DNA of 7,615 bases from CALKWS01 sp048594865 (GTDB lineage Bacteria; Actinomycetota; Actinomycetes; Actinomycetales; Beutenbergiaceae), in the NCBI GenBank assembly GCA_048594865.1, contig JBMDWZ010000209.1:1-7615 (forward strand). The letters run 5' to 3'. Shown piece by piece: positions 1 through 6,134 of the stretch. Numbering within the stretch: the first letter of the stretch is position 1; every line of letters begins with the position of its first letter. Made by a program: the position numbers and the translations under genes. Below the pieces are notes generated by a model. It was not told where the DNA came from and did no database searches. It saw only the letters and a list, made by a program, of their open reading frames with translations.

Positions 1-2
1 CC

Positions 3-869
3 CCGGAACTGGTGCTCTCCGCAGGGGCGCCGGTGCCACCGGCGCTGCTGCACCAGGTCAAAGCGATGATGCCGAACGCCGCGACCCACACCCCCTACGG
101 GATGACCGAAGCGCTGCCGGTGTCCACCTTGGACCCCACCATGATGCCCGCCCAAGCCTCGGCGCAGGGGGTCTGCGTGGGCACGCCCCTCGCGGGCGTT
201 CAGGTTCGAATCGACCCGTTGCACCTGAACCCCACAGACTTCAACCTTGCAGTCCTCAATCCTGCAGACCTCAATCACCTGGACCAGTCGCCGGAGGAGC
301 TCACCGACACCCCCGGCGTGGTCGGCGAGATCGTCATCCACGGCCCGCACACCAAGAGCCGCTACGACCAACTCTGGGGAACCCAGCGTGCCAGCAACCG
401 CCCCGCCGGCTGGCACCGCAGCGGGGACGTCGGCTACCTCGACGCCGACGGCCGGCTGTGGGTCCAAGGTCGCCGCGCCCACGTGGTGTGGACCGCCGAT
501 GGTCCGCTAACGCCCTACGGCCCCGAGCAACGAATCGAACAACGGCCCGGGGTCTGCGCCGCGGCGGTAGTCGGCGTGGGTCCGGCTGGCACCGCGCAGG
601 CGGTCGCCATCATCGTGCCGCAGGCGCGGCTGGGCGCCAACGCCTCACCGCTGGTGCCACCGCACGTGGCGGCGAAGATCCGCGAGCAGGCCGGGGTGGA
701 GTTGGCCGCGGTTCTAGCCCGCGACTGGCTACCGGTGGATGTGCGCCACGCTTCCAAGGTCGATCGGTCCGAGCTGGCCCGGTGGGCCACCAAGTGGCTG
801 CACGGCGCCGACGCGGCCCGAGAACTGAAACCGCGCACCGGTTCGGCACCCACGACTAGGAGCCGATAA
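3..869 (+). CDS. oleC: OleC-type beta-lactone synthetase (AMP-dependent ligase family), 3' part only
   Basis: This is the C-terminal 288 residues of an adenylate-forming enzyme; the 5' end lies left of the window. What is seen: an SAGAPVPPALL segment at the left edge, then HTPYGMTEALPVS at residues 29-41 (motif A5; OleC proteins characteristically read HTPYGxTEALPV), HRSGDVGYLDADGRLW from residue 138 with the ATP-ribose-binding Asp142 (A7), the hinge region GRRAHVV from residue 156 (A8), and HASKVDR with the A10 lysine at residue 252. Known of the family: OleC uses ATP to close 2-alkyl-3-hydroxyalkanoic acids to beta-lactones, which OleB decarboxylates to long internal olefins. The following oleD strongly supports OleC over a generic acyl-CoA ligase. 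In some actinobacteria OleC is the C-terminal half of an OleBC fusion, which cannot be judged here. Oddity: residues 72-91 form four pentapeptide-like repeats in the surface loop before VGEIVIHGP. The stop codon overlaps the oleD start. Confidence 0.86.
   Translation, partial: PELVLSAGAPVPPALLHQVKAMMPNAATHTPYGMTEALPVSTLDPTMMPAQASAQGVCVGTPLAGVQVRIDPLHLNPTDFNLAVLNPADLNHLDQSPEELTDTPGVVGEIVIHGPHTKSRYDQLWGTQRASNRPAGWHRSGDVGYLDADGRLWVQGRRAHVVWTADGPLTPYGPEQRIEQRPGVCAAAVVGVGPAGTAQAVAIIVPQARLGANASPLVPPHVAAKIREQAGVELAAVLARDWLPVDVRHASKVDRSELARWATKWLHGADAARELKPRTGSAPTTRSR
216..275 (+). repeat. Four tandem 15-bp (pentapeptide-like) units inside oleC
   Basis: Four in-frame 15-bp units encode PLHLN, PTDFN, LAVLN and PADLN. 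The last two DNA units (246-260 and 261-275) match at 13 of 15 bases; the first two are more diverged. Read one frame along, the peptide fits the pentapeptide-repeat pattern loosely: TDFNL, AVLNP, ADLNH. Seven of the twenty third positions here are A or T, more than in the surrounding oleC sequence. The run sits in a loop that varies in length in this enzyme family, between the VGTPLAGVQVRI strand and VGEIVIHGP. It is probably a local slippage expansion; four units is too few for a stable pentapeptide-repeat helix on its own. Confidence 0.6.
858..862 (+). promoter_or_regulatory. Ribosome binding site of oleD
   Basis: AGGAG lies 6 nt before the oleD ATG, inside the end of oleC. Together with the TAATG stop/start overlap it supports the chosen start and translational coupling of oleC and oleD. 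Confidence 0.75.
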
Positions 870-1852
870 TGAAGGTGTTGGTCACCGGCGCCTCGGGGAT
901 GCTCGGCCGCGGCGTGGCCGACGCGCTGGCCGCGCGCGGCGATCAGGTCACCGTGCTGCAGCGCCGGCCCTTGCCCGGCGGGCCGCACCGGGAAGTGCTG
1001 GGCGACCTTGCCGAGTCCGGGGTGTTAGGCCGCGCCGTCGCCGATCAGGATGCGGTGATCCACCTGGCCGCCAAGGTGGACGTGGTGGGGCCGTGGGGCC
1101 AGTACGAACGCACGAATGTCGAGGGTACCCGTGGCTTGCTCGCCGCGGCGAAGGCATCCGGGGTCCGATCCTTTGTGTACATCTCCTCACCCTCGGTCGC
1201 CCACACCGGGCATTCCCTCACCGGCGCCGGAGCCGGACCCGCGAACCCCGAGCACGCGCGTGGCAACTACGCCCGCAGCAAGGCCGCCGCCGAACTCCTG
1301 GCTCTGGGCGCCGATGCCCCAGATTTCGCTGTGACCGCCCTGCGCCCGCACCTGGTGTGGGGCCCGGGCGATACGCAGTTGATCGGGCGGATCCTGGATC
1401 GCGCCCGCACCGGACGGTTGCCGCTGCTGGGCGCAGGCACGGCCTTGGTGGACACCACGTACATCACCAATGCCGTAGAGGCGATCGTCGCCGGACTGGA
1501 CCGGATCGAGGTTGCCCGGGGGCAAGCCCTGGTGGTCACCAACGGCCAACCTCGTCCGATCGGGGAACTCATCGCCGATATCTGCCGCGCCGGTGGCGCC
1601 CCGCAGCCCCGCCTGCGGATTCCTCCGGGCCTCGCCTGGGCGGCCGGGGCCGCCGTGGAGGGCGCCATGTGGACCGCATCAAAGATCCCCGGCGTCCCGG
1701 ACATCACCGAACCTCCACTGACCAGGTTCCTGGCCGAGCAGCTCTCCACGGCCCACTGGTTCGACCAGCGGCACACCCGCGAGGTACTCGCCTGGCAGCC
1801 CAGGATCTCGCTGGAGGACGGGTTTGCCGAGCTGGCGCGCGCTTCGCAGTAG
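869..1852 (+). CDS. oleD: OleD-type NAD(P)H-dependent 2-alkyl-3-oxoalkanoate reductase
   Basis: A complete 327-residue short-chain dehydrogenase/reductase of the extended type (3beta-HSD/epimerase-like). Visible motifs are the Rossmann dinucleotide-binding TGASGMLG with Gly7, Gly10 and Gly13; DAVIHLAAKVDVVG at 61-74; YISSPSV at 104-110 carrying the catalytic Ser region; the active-site Tyr134-x3-Lys138 (YARSK); and RPHLVWGPGD at 159-168. Length is normal for the family. Known role: OleD reduces the beta-keto acid made by OleA to the 2-alkyl-3-hydroxy acid, the substrate of OleC, so this enzyme acts just before the gene upstream. The start is the ATG overlapping the oleC stop (TAATG) and preceded by AGGAG. 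A related steroid/isoprenoid dehydrogenase would look similar; the OleC neighbour is what decides the name. Confidence 0.87.
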   Translation: MKVLVTGASGMLGRGVADALAARGDQVTVLQRRPLPGGPHREVLGDLAESGVLGRAVADQDAVIHLAAKVDVVGPWGQYERTNVEGTRGLLAAAKASGVRSFVYISSPSVAHTGHSLTGAGAGPANPEHARGNYARSKAAAELLALGADAPDFAVTALRPHLVWGPGDTQLIGRILDRARTGRLPLLGAGTALVDTTYITNAVEAIVAGLDRIEVARGQALVVTNGQPRPIGELIADICRAGGAPQPRLRIPPGLAWAAGAAVEGAMWTASKIPGVPDITEPPLTRFLAEQLSTAHWFDQRHTREVLAWQPRISLEDGFAELARASQ

Positions 1853-1886
1853 CCGCCAAACCCATCGAAAGTCCCGTCCGCCCACG

Positions 1887-1896
1887 CGCGGCCGCG
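1887..1896. promoter_or_regulatory. 10-bp GC palindrome upstream of the kinase promoter
   Basis: CGCGGCCGCG is a perfect palindrome covering about -31 to -22 relative to the proposed start of transcription at 1918. It could be an operator for the two-component system, but in DNA this GC-rich such a palindrome also arises by chance, so the call is weak. Confidence 0.2.
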
Positions 1897-1905
1897 GCGG
1901 GGCGA

Positions 1906-1911
1906 TAGCGT
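1906..1911 (+). promoter_or_regulatory. Candidate -10 element for a leaderless kinase mRNA
   Basis: TAGCGT matches the actinobacterial -10 pattern TANNNT and ends 6 nt before the GTG at 1918, the distance expected if transcription begins at the start codon itself. No Shine-Dalgarno sequence lies in the normal window before the GTG, which fits a leaderless transcript. No clear -35 hexamer is seen at 17-18 nt spacing, which is common for such promoters. Confidence 0.5.
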
Positions 1912-1917
1912 CGGAAC

Positions 1918-3123
1918 GTGCCCACTGACCCCCGGCCATCACCGCTGGACCGCAGCCTCGACGTTGCCCTGGTGATCGTGGTCCTGGCCGCTGGTCTGCT
2001 CCGAGATCAACGGCGTCTGCACGCCGATCCCGACCCCGTGGTCACCGACTACCTCTTCGCACTCCCACCGGCGGTGCTGATCGCCTTGCACGCCCTGGGC
2101 GCACTGGCACTACTGTGGCGCCGCCGTTACCCCGGCCTCATCGGCCTGGGGTTGGCGGCCCTGGCCGTGATCTCCCCGGTCACCGCGGCGATGGTGATGC
2201 CCTACTCGGTGATCCGCTACTTGTCGGGCACCAGGCGCAGCCTGGCACTGTCCGCGCTCCTGCTCATCGGGGTGCTTACCGGCGCCGACCTGTGGAGCGC
2301 GTTTCGATGGTGGGACACCACCGGCGATCCCTACACCCCGATCCTGGTGATGGCCGTGATGGCAGCGGCCGGCCTTGCCGTCCGAGCCGGCATTGAGGCC
2401 AGCGAGCAGCGCCGGGCACGCGAACACGCCGCCGCCCGCCAGGCCCAACTCGAGGCCGAGCAAGGGCGCCTGGAGGATCGCGCGGCGCTGGCTCTGACCT
2501 TGCACGATGTCGCGGTGCATTGGGTGACACTGATGACCATGCAGGCCGGGACGCTGTCGGTGCGCGCCCAGGACCCTCAGACCCGCTCCGACGCCGAAGA
2601 GCTACGCGCCAAGGGCGAACGGGCCCTGCACGAGCTGTACCGGCTGATCGGGGTGCTGTCCTCCGACGCCGACCTCGACGGCGGCACCAGCGCCCGCGCT
2701 GCGGCTCAGCCGCTCACCGACCTGGTGGCAGACTTCGGCCCTGGAATCAGCGTGGACCTCGATGAGCAGGGCGATCGGGGGCCGGCACCCGGGGGCGTGC
2801 AGGACCTCATCGGCCTGGTCGTCGCCGAGTCGCTGTTGAACGCCGCCAAGCATGCCCCCGGCGGACGGGCGCACGCCCAGGTGCGGTGGGATGCGCAAGA
2901 CGTGACCGCAACGGTGACCAGCCAACCCGCCGAGTCCCCCGCCCCGGGAGGCGGAGAACCGGACGGCGATACCCGGCAACCGCCTGCGGCATCGGGCGCG
3001 GGGCTGGGCGTGCGGGCGTTGGCCGCTCGGTGCGCACGTGCCGGCGGAACCTTCGACGCCGGCCCGGCGCCGGACGGCAGCTTCGGTGTCAACGTACGGC
3101 TACCCTACGGGCGGGTCGAATGA
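1918..3123 (+). CDS. Membrane sensor histidine kinase, DesK/NarX-like (HisKA_3)
   Basis: 401 residues. Five probable membrane helices lie at about 14-28, 46-67, 73-94, 108-122 and 140-157, with no sizeable extracellular domain, so it probably senses something in or at the membrane. A charged, Ala/Glu/Arg-rich coiled-coil linker (159-190) leads to the HisKA_3 dimerisation domain. Its phosphoacceptor is His196 in LTLHDVAVH. The ATP-binding domain shows the N box ESLLNAAKHA (Asn308) and a Gly-rich G box GAGLG (360-364). Between them the usual aspartate-containing DxG box is not recognisable; a Pro/Gly/Ala/Asp-rich stretch (336-359) takes its place, as in many actinobacterial kinases of this class. 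The H box lacks the usual ERxxIAREL lead-in (it reads EDRAALALTLHD). The partner is the regulator immediately downstream, whose ATG overlaps this stop. The GTG start is chosen because of the promoter geometry; it leaves a 65-bp gap after oleD. Confidence 0.92.
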   Translation: MPTDPRPSPLDRSLDVALVIVVLAAGLLRDQRRLHADPDPVVTDYLFALPPAVLIALHALGALALLWRRRYPGLIGLGLAALAVISPVTAAMVMPYSVIRYLSGTRRSLALSALLLIGVLTGADLWSAFRWWDTTGDPYTPILVMAVMAAAGLAVRAGIEASEQRRAREHAAARQAQLEAEQGRLEDRAALALTLHDVAVHWVTLMTMQAGTLSVRAQDPQTRSDAEELRAKGERALHELYRLIGVLSSDADLDGGTSARAAAQPLTDLVADFGPGISVDLDEQGDRGPAPGGVQDLIGLVVAESLLNAAKHAPGGRAHAQVRWDAQDVTATVTSQPAESPAPGGGEPDGDTRQPPAASGAGLGVRALAARCARAGGTFDAGPAPDGSFGVNVRLPYGRVE

Positions 3124-3776
3124 TCCAGGTGGCGATCGTCGATGATGACCCGCTGGTGTGCACCTACCTGCGGCAGATGCTCAGCGCAACGGCTTCCGGG
3201 GTGCAGGTCACCGGGCACGCCCACGATCTTGCCGAGGGAGCCAACCTGATCCAGCGCACCACCCCCGACGTGGTCCTGCTCGATCGCCGCCTGGGGCACC
3301 AAGATGGCCTGGATCTGTTGCGGCGCGATGGTCAGGCTGCCCCGGCGGTCCTGGTTCTCACCGGCTACCCCGACGACGTCAGCGTGCTGCGCGCGTTGCG
3401 GCACGGCGCCGCGGGGTTCCTCACCAAGTCCACCGCCCCCAGGGACTTAATCGCCGCGATCCGGCTGGTCGCTTCGGGGCATCGAGTGTTGGGCAACGGC
3501 CTGCCCGGCTTCGCCGACTCCCCCGCCGGAGCCGCCGAGCACACCGAGCAGGCACAGGCTGAGCAATCCGAGCGGGCCTGGATTCGCGGGCTGCTCACCG
3601 CCCGCGAAGTGGAAGTGTTGGCGCGGTTGGGGTCTGGAATGTCCAACGCCGACATCTCAGCCGACCTTGGCGTCGGTGAGGGCACCGTGAAAGGACACGT
3701 GTCCAGCCTGCTGGTCAAACTGGGCTACGAAAGCAGGCTGCAGGCGGGGCTGCTGGCCCAGCGCACTGGTTTGTAG
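3120..3776 (+). CDS. LuxR/NarL-family response regulator, partner of the upstream kinase
   Basis: 218 residues, starting at the ATG that overlaps the kinase stop (ATGA); the open frame runs further upstream, but inside the kinase gene and without receiver-domain homology. The N-terminal receiver domain (1-118) has the acidic pair Asp8-Asp9, phosphoacceptor Asp55 in VVLLDRRLG, Thr81 and Lys103 (LTKS). A flexible Ala/Glu/Gln-rich linker (130-152) follows. The C-terminal LuxR-type helix-turn-helix (about 159-213) reads LTAREVEVLARLGSGMSNADI, then LGVGEGTVKGHVSSLLVKL. All phosphorylation residues are present, so it should be a functional DNA-binding partner of the kinase. The segment after Asp55 reads RRLGHQDGLD where most relatives have a Met-Pro pair (DxRMP), a mild deviation. 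Its targets are not visible; the ole genes, the adjacent hydrolase and its own operon are the obvious candidates. Confidence 0.95.
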   Translation: MIQVAIVDDDPLVCTYLRQMLSATASGVQVTGHAHDLAEGANLIQRTTPDVVLLDRRLGHQDGLDLLRRDGQAAPAVLVLTGYPDDVSVLRALRHGAAGFLTKSTAPRDLIAAIRLVASGHRVLGNGLPGFADSPAGAAEHTEQAQAEQSERAWIRGLLTAREVEVLARLGSGMSNADISADLGVGEGTVKGHVSSLLVKLGYESRLQAGLLAQRTGL

Positions 3777-3794
3777 CCGACCCCCAATGGCGGC

Positions 3795-6029
3795 TCACTC
3801 CAAGCGCAGATTGTCCACGTACACCCCCGCCGGGCCAGCACCCTCAAACTGCAGGCTCAGGGAGGTGAGTTCGGCGAGATCCAGGCCACCCTCGGCCAGG
3901 CAATCCAGCGAGACCGTGGAGGTGGCCAGGAACGGCTCGCTTGCACCTAGCGGCATCAGCGCCGGGACTTTGCCCAGCTGCCCATCGAGGGTGGGGCGAA
4001 CCGGCATGCTGAGCTCACAACTCACCTCTTGGGAACCGTCGGCGCCTACCAGGTGCACGGCGACGTCACCCTCGCGGTCCCCGGAGGCTGCGGCATCGGC
4101 TAGGTCGACGGCGAATCTGTCCTCGGCGCCCACGTCCAGGTCGCTAGCGGACACATCCAGGTCCACCCGAGACACGTCGTCGGCCGCTGACACCGCGAGC
4201 ACTGCATTCTGCGACGGGACCACTCTGGTGGGCAGCGGCATCACCTGGCCGTCCGCACCAGACACGGTGAGGATGCCAAGGTCGGTCTCCAGGCCTGCGG
4301 CGGGGACCTGCGCGGGCTCATCCTCATCGAACCCACCCCTACCCTGGCCATCCTCGCTGGACCACGCGGCGCGAACCTGAGCGCCGAAGGTTAGCTCGGG
4401 ATCGATCAGGGCGCCGAACCACTGCCGCACGTCATGTTCCTGCCCGACGGCGTCGGCTAAGAAGGCGGCAACCAGCCACCGTACGGCGTTGCGTTCCTGC
4501 TCTGGTTCCACCAGCACCCCGGTGTTCAATACCCGGGAAGACAGGCCGGCGCCGGAGTCGTACCGTCCCCATAGGGAGTTCATTTGACTGTGGTTGCCGC
4601 GATGCAACGCCACTGCCCCCTTGATACCGCCGGAGCCCACGTCCACCCGGTTGTACTGCTGGGCTCCGGCGAGAGTGTTGATGTCGGCATCGTGGGTGCC
4701 CGCGATGGTGAGGTAGTTGACGCCGCTCAGCGTCAGCGGTGTCTCGGCGGCGATCAGACCATCGCTTGGGGCGAGCGCGATCACGGTGCCCACGTTCACC
4801 TCGGGCAGGTCGACCGCCGGCAAGTCGGTCTCCAGATCCCCGGTGAGCACGGCCGCGGCCACGCTCACCGCCTCCCCACCCCGGGAATGCCCGATGAGGG
4901 TCACCTCATCGAGATCGGGTTCTAGGGGAAAGTCGGCCGACTGCGCCCAGTCCTTCCACAGGGCCAAGTGTTGCAGCACGAGCCAGCCGCGGAGCTGGTC
5001 GGCGTTCGCGAGCGGCCCGGCACGGTCCAGGATGCTGGTGTTGAGGAAGTTCTCATCGATGGAGGCCACGATGTAGCCGCGGGCGGCGAGGTCTTGCGCG
5101 AGATAGTCGTATCCCAGTTCGCTATCACCCACGCCCGCGTTGCCGTGCAGGATGAGCACTAGGGGGTAGGTGCCCTGCTCTGCCGGCGCCCACACGCTGC
5201 CATTGAGGGGCAGTTCGGTGGCGTCGAAACCCCACACCTGTGTTCGCGGGTTCTCCGGGCCCCAGTCGTCCACGATCGTCGATGCGTCCACGGTGGCGGA
5301 CTGGTACTCCACCTGCGGGCCGTATCTGGCCACCGCCTGATCCTGCCCGTTGCCGTAGGTGAGCTGACGAACCTCATACTCCCCCGGGTCGATCGGCTCG
5401 GTCGTTGCTCCACCGCCCGATGCACCATCGGCCGAAGTGGCACCGTCGGTGCCCGCCGGAACGCCACCTGGGTAGGCCAGCCAGACGCCAATTCCGAGTG
5501 CCAGCACGGCGGCGGTAGCGGTGATGACGGACCTGATCCGGCCGGGACCGCGGGCCGTGCGCGTGTTGGCGGTAGCCGCCAGAGCGCTGCCTACCCAGCC
5601 ACCAATAAGTGCCGCCGCGATCAGCAGCACGGCAGCAATCCCTGGCCATCCCAACGGTGAGGGGCCCGGCGCCATCGTGCCCACTAGGACTCCGGCGCCG
5701 GCCGCCACCCCCACGAACGGTGCGGGAATCCGCCGTCGAATGATCAACGCGACCACGGTGAGCACGATCATCACCAGCACCCCGCACGCGAGCGCGACCG
5801 CCAGGTCGGGGGCGTTGATCTGCACCGTCATTCCCGGCGCCCCGGGAATCGCCTGAGCGATCACGCGCATCAGCCAGATCGCGAGCGCCGCTAATACCAA
5901 CCCAATGGCCGCTCCTCTCAGGCCGGGTCCGGTCAGCCAGCGGCGCGCGATCCACGCCCGATTCCGGTCCCTTCCTGCTTGCGCCTTACGCTCGCCCGAC
6001 TCGCCTTTGAGACTTCGCACGTCGCCCAT
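3795..6029 (-). CDS. Membrane-anchored alpha/beta hydrolase with C-terminal beta-rich domain
   Basis: 744 residues, no characterised relative recognised. A basic N-terminus (1-40) precedes five probable membrane helices at about 40-58, 75-97, 103-119, 129-152 and 168-186. That odd number would place the rest outside the cell. A Gly/Ala/Thr/Ser-rich linker (190-215) leads to an alpha/beta-hydrolase domain (about 265-530): oxyanion segment LILHGNAG (292-299), nucleophile Ser382 in GHSRGG, likely acid Asp447 or Asp449 in GTHDAD, and likely catalytic His480 in GNHSQMN. The esterase/lipase-like triad is therefore intact. After an acidic linker (555-578), residues about 580-744 form a beta-rich domain ending VYVDNLRLE, like jelly-roll/carbohydrate-binding-type modules. 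The extracytoplasmic part has only two cysteines, Cys671 and Cys710, plausibly a disulfide. Substrate unknown (ester, lipid or polymer). It converges on the response regulator with an 18-bp gap. The ATG at 6029 is supported by a -10-like hexamer 6 nt before it. Confidence 0.85.
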   Translation of the reverse strand: MGDVRSLKGESGERKAQAGRDRNRAWIARRWLTGPGLRGAAIGLVLAALAIWLMRVIAQAIPGAPGMTVQINAPDLAVALACGVLVMIVLTVVALIIRRRIPAPFVGVAAGAGVLVGTMAPGPSPLGWPGIAAVLLIAAALIGGWVGSALAATANTRTARGPGRIRSVITATAAVLALGIGVWLAYPGGVPAGTDGATSADGASGGGATTEPIDPGEYEVRQLTYGNGQDQAVARYGPQVEYQSATVDASTIVDDWGPENPRTQVWGFDATELPLNGSVWAPAEQGTYPLVLILHGNAGVGDSELGYDYLAQDLAARGYIVASIDENFLNTSILDRAGPLANADQLRGWLVLQHLALWKDWAQSADFPLEPDLDEVTLIGHSRGGEAVSVAAAVLTGDLETDLPAVDLPEVNVGTVIALAPSDGLIAAETPLTLSGVNYLTIAGTHDADINTLAGAQQYNRVDVGSGGIKGAVALHRGNHSQMNSLWGRYDSGAGLSSRVLNTGVLVEPEQERNAVRWLVAAFLADAVGQEHDVRQWFGALIDPELTFGAQVRAAWSSEDGQGRGGFDEDEPAQVPAAGLETDLGILTVSGADGQVMPLPTRVVPSQNAVLAVSAADDVSRVDLDVSASDLDVGAEDRFAVDLADAAASGDREGDVAVHLVGADGSQEVSCELSMPVRPTLDGQLGKVPALMPLGASEPFLATSTVSLDCLAEGGLDLAELTSLSLQFEGAGPAGVYVDNLRLE

Positions 6030-6035
6030 GACTGG

Positions 6036-6041
6036 ACAGTA
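6036..6041 (-). promoter_or_regulatory. Candidate -10 element for a leaderless hydrolase mRNA
   Basis: On the minus strand TACTGT (TANNNT) is followed by exactly 6 nt and then the ATG at 6029. There is no purine-rich Shine-Dalgarno sequence before that ATG. The geometry is the same as at the kinase gene and fits transcription starting at the A of the start codon. Confidence 0.5.
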
Positions 6042-6043
6042 GG

Positions 6044-6064
6044 GCTCGCCGTTTCCCGGCGAGC
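6044..6064. promoter_or_regulatory. 21-bp perfect dyad (8-bp arms) in the hydrolase promoter region
   Basis: GCTCGCCG (6044-6051) and CGGCGAGC (6057-6064) are perfect inverted arms around a 5-nt centre. Relative to a transcription start at 6029 the dyad covers about -35 to -15, where a repressor would block RNA polymerase. It could instead be a hairpin ending transcription of the DUF4190 gene, whose stop is about 70 nt upstream on the same strand, but no T-run follows. A second, overlapping hairpin (TTCCCG at 6053-6058 with CGGGAA at 6064-6069) could form only when the first does not. Confidence 0.45.
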
Positions 6065-6077
6065 GGGAACCCGCACT

Positions 6078-6125
6078 TTAGGCAGGGGCGCGCTTAGCCA
6101 GGGGCGGGCCGCGCCTTAGGCGGGC
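6078..6125. repeat. 16-bp tandem repeat, two copies plus a partial third
   Basis: TTAGGCAGGGGCGCGC (6078-6093) is directly followed by TTAGCCAGGGGCGGGC (6094-6109), 14 of 16 bases identical. A shortened third copy, TTAGGC joined to GGGC, lies at 6116-6125. GGCGCG (6087-6092) can also pair with CGCGCC (6110-6115). It occupies most of the 105-bp space between the hydrolase start and the DUF4190 stop. Function unknown: a protein-binding site, a transcript 3'-end structure or neutral slippage are all possible. Confidence 0.55.
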
Positions 6126-6134
6126 AACCGGCAC

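Noticed and set aside
1878..1900. CCGCC/GGCGG stem between oleD and the kinase as an ole terminator
   Set aside because: Five pairs with a 13-nt loop in very GC-rich DNA and no T-run; it cannot be told from background.
2886..3119. 78-residue N-terminal extension of the response regulator
   Set aside because: It lies wholly within the kinase gene in another frame, and the receiver domain begins exactly at the ATG of the ATGA overlap.
3775..3795. Inverted repeat AGCCG/CGGCT between the convergent regulator and hydrolase stop codons, as a bidirectional terminator
   Set aside because: Only 5 bp of stem with an 11-nt loop and no T-run on either strand; both arms overlap the stop codons, so the match may be coincidental.
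3787..4380. Plus-strand open frame of 197 codons opposite the hydrolase C-terminus
   Set aside because: Ser/Thr/Arg-rich low-complexity product antisense to a clear domain; no ribosome site seen.
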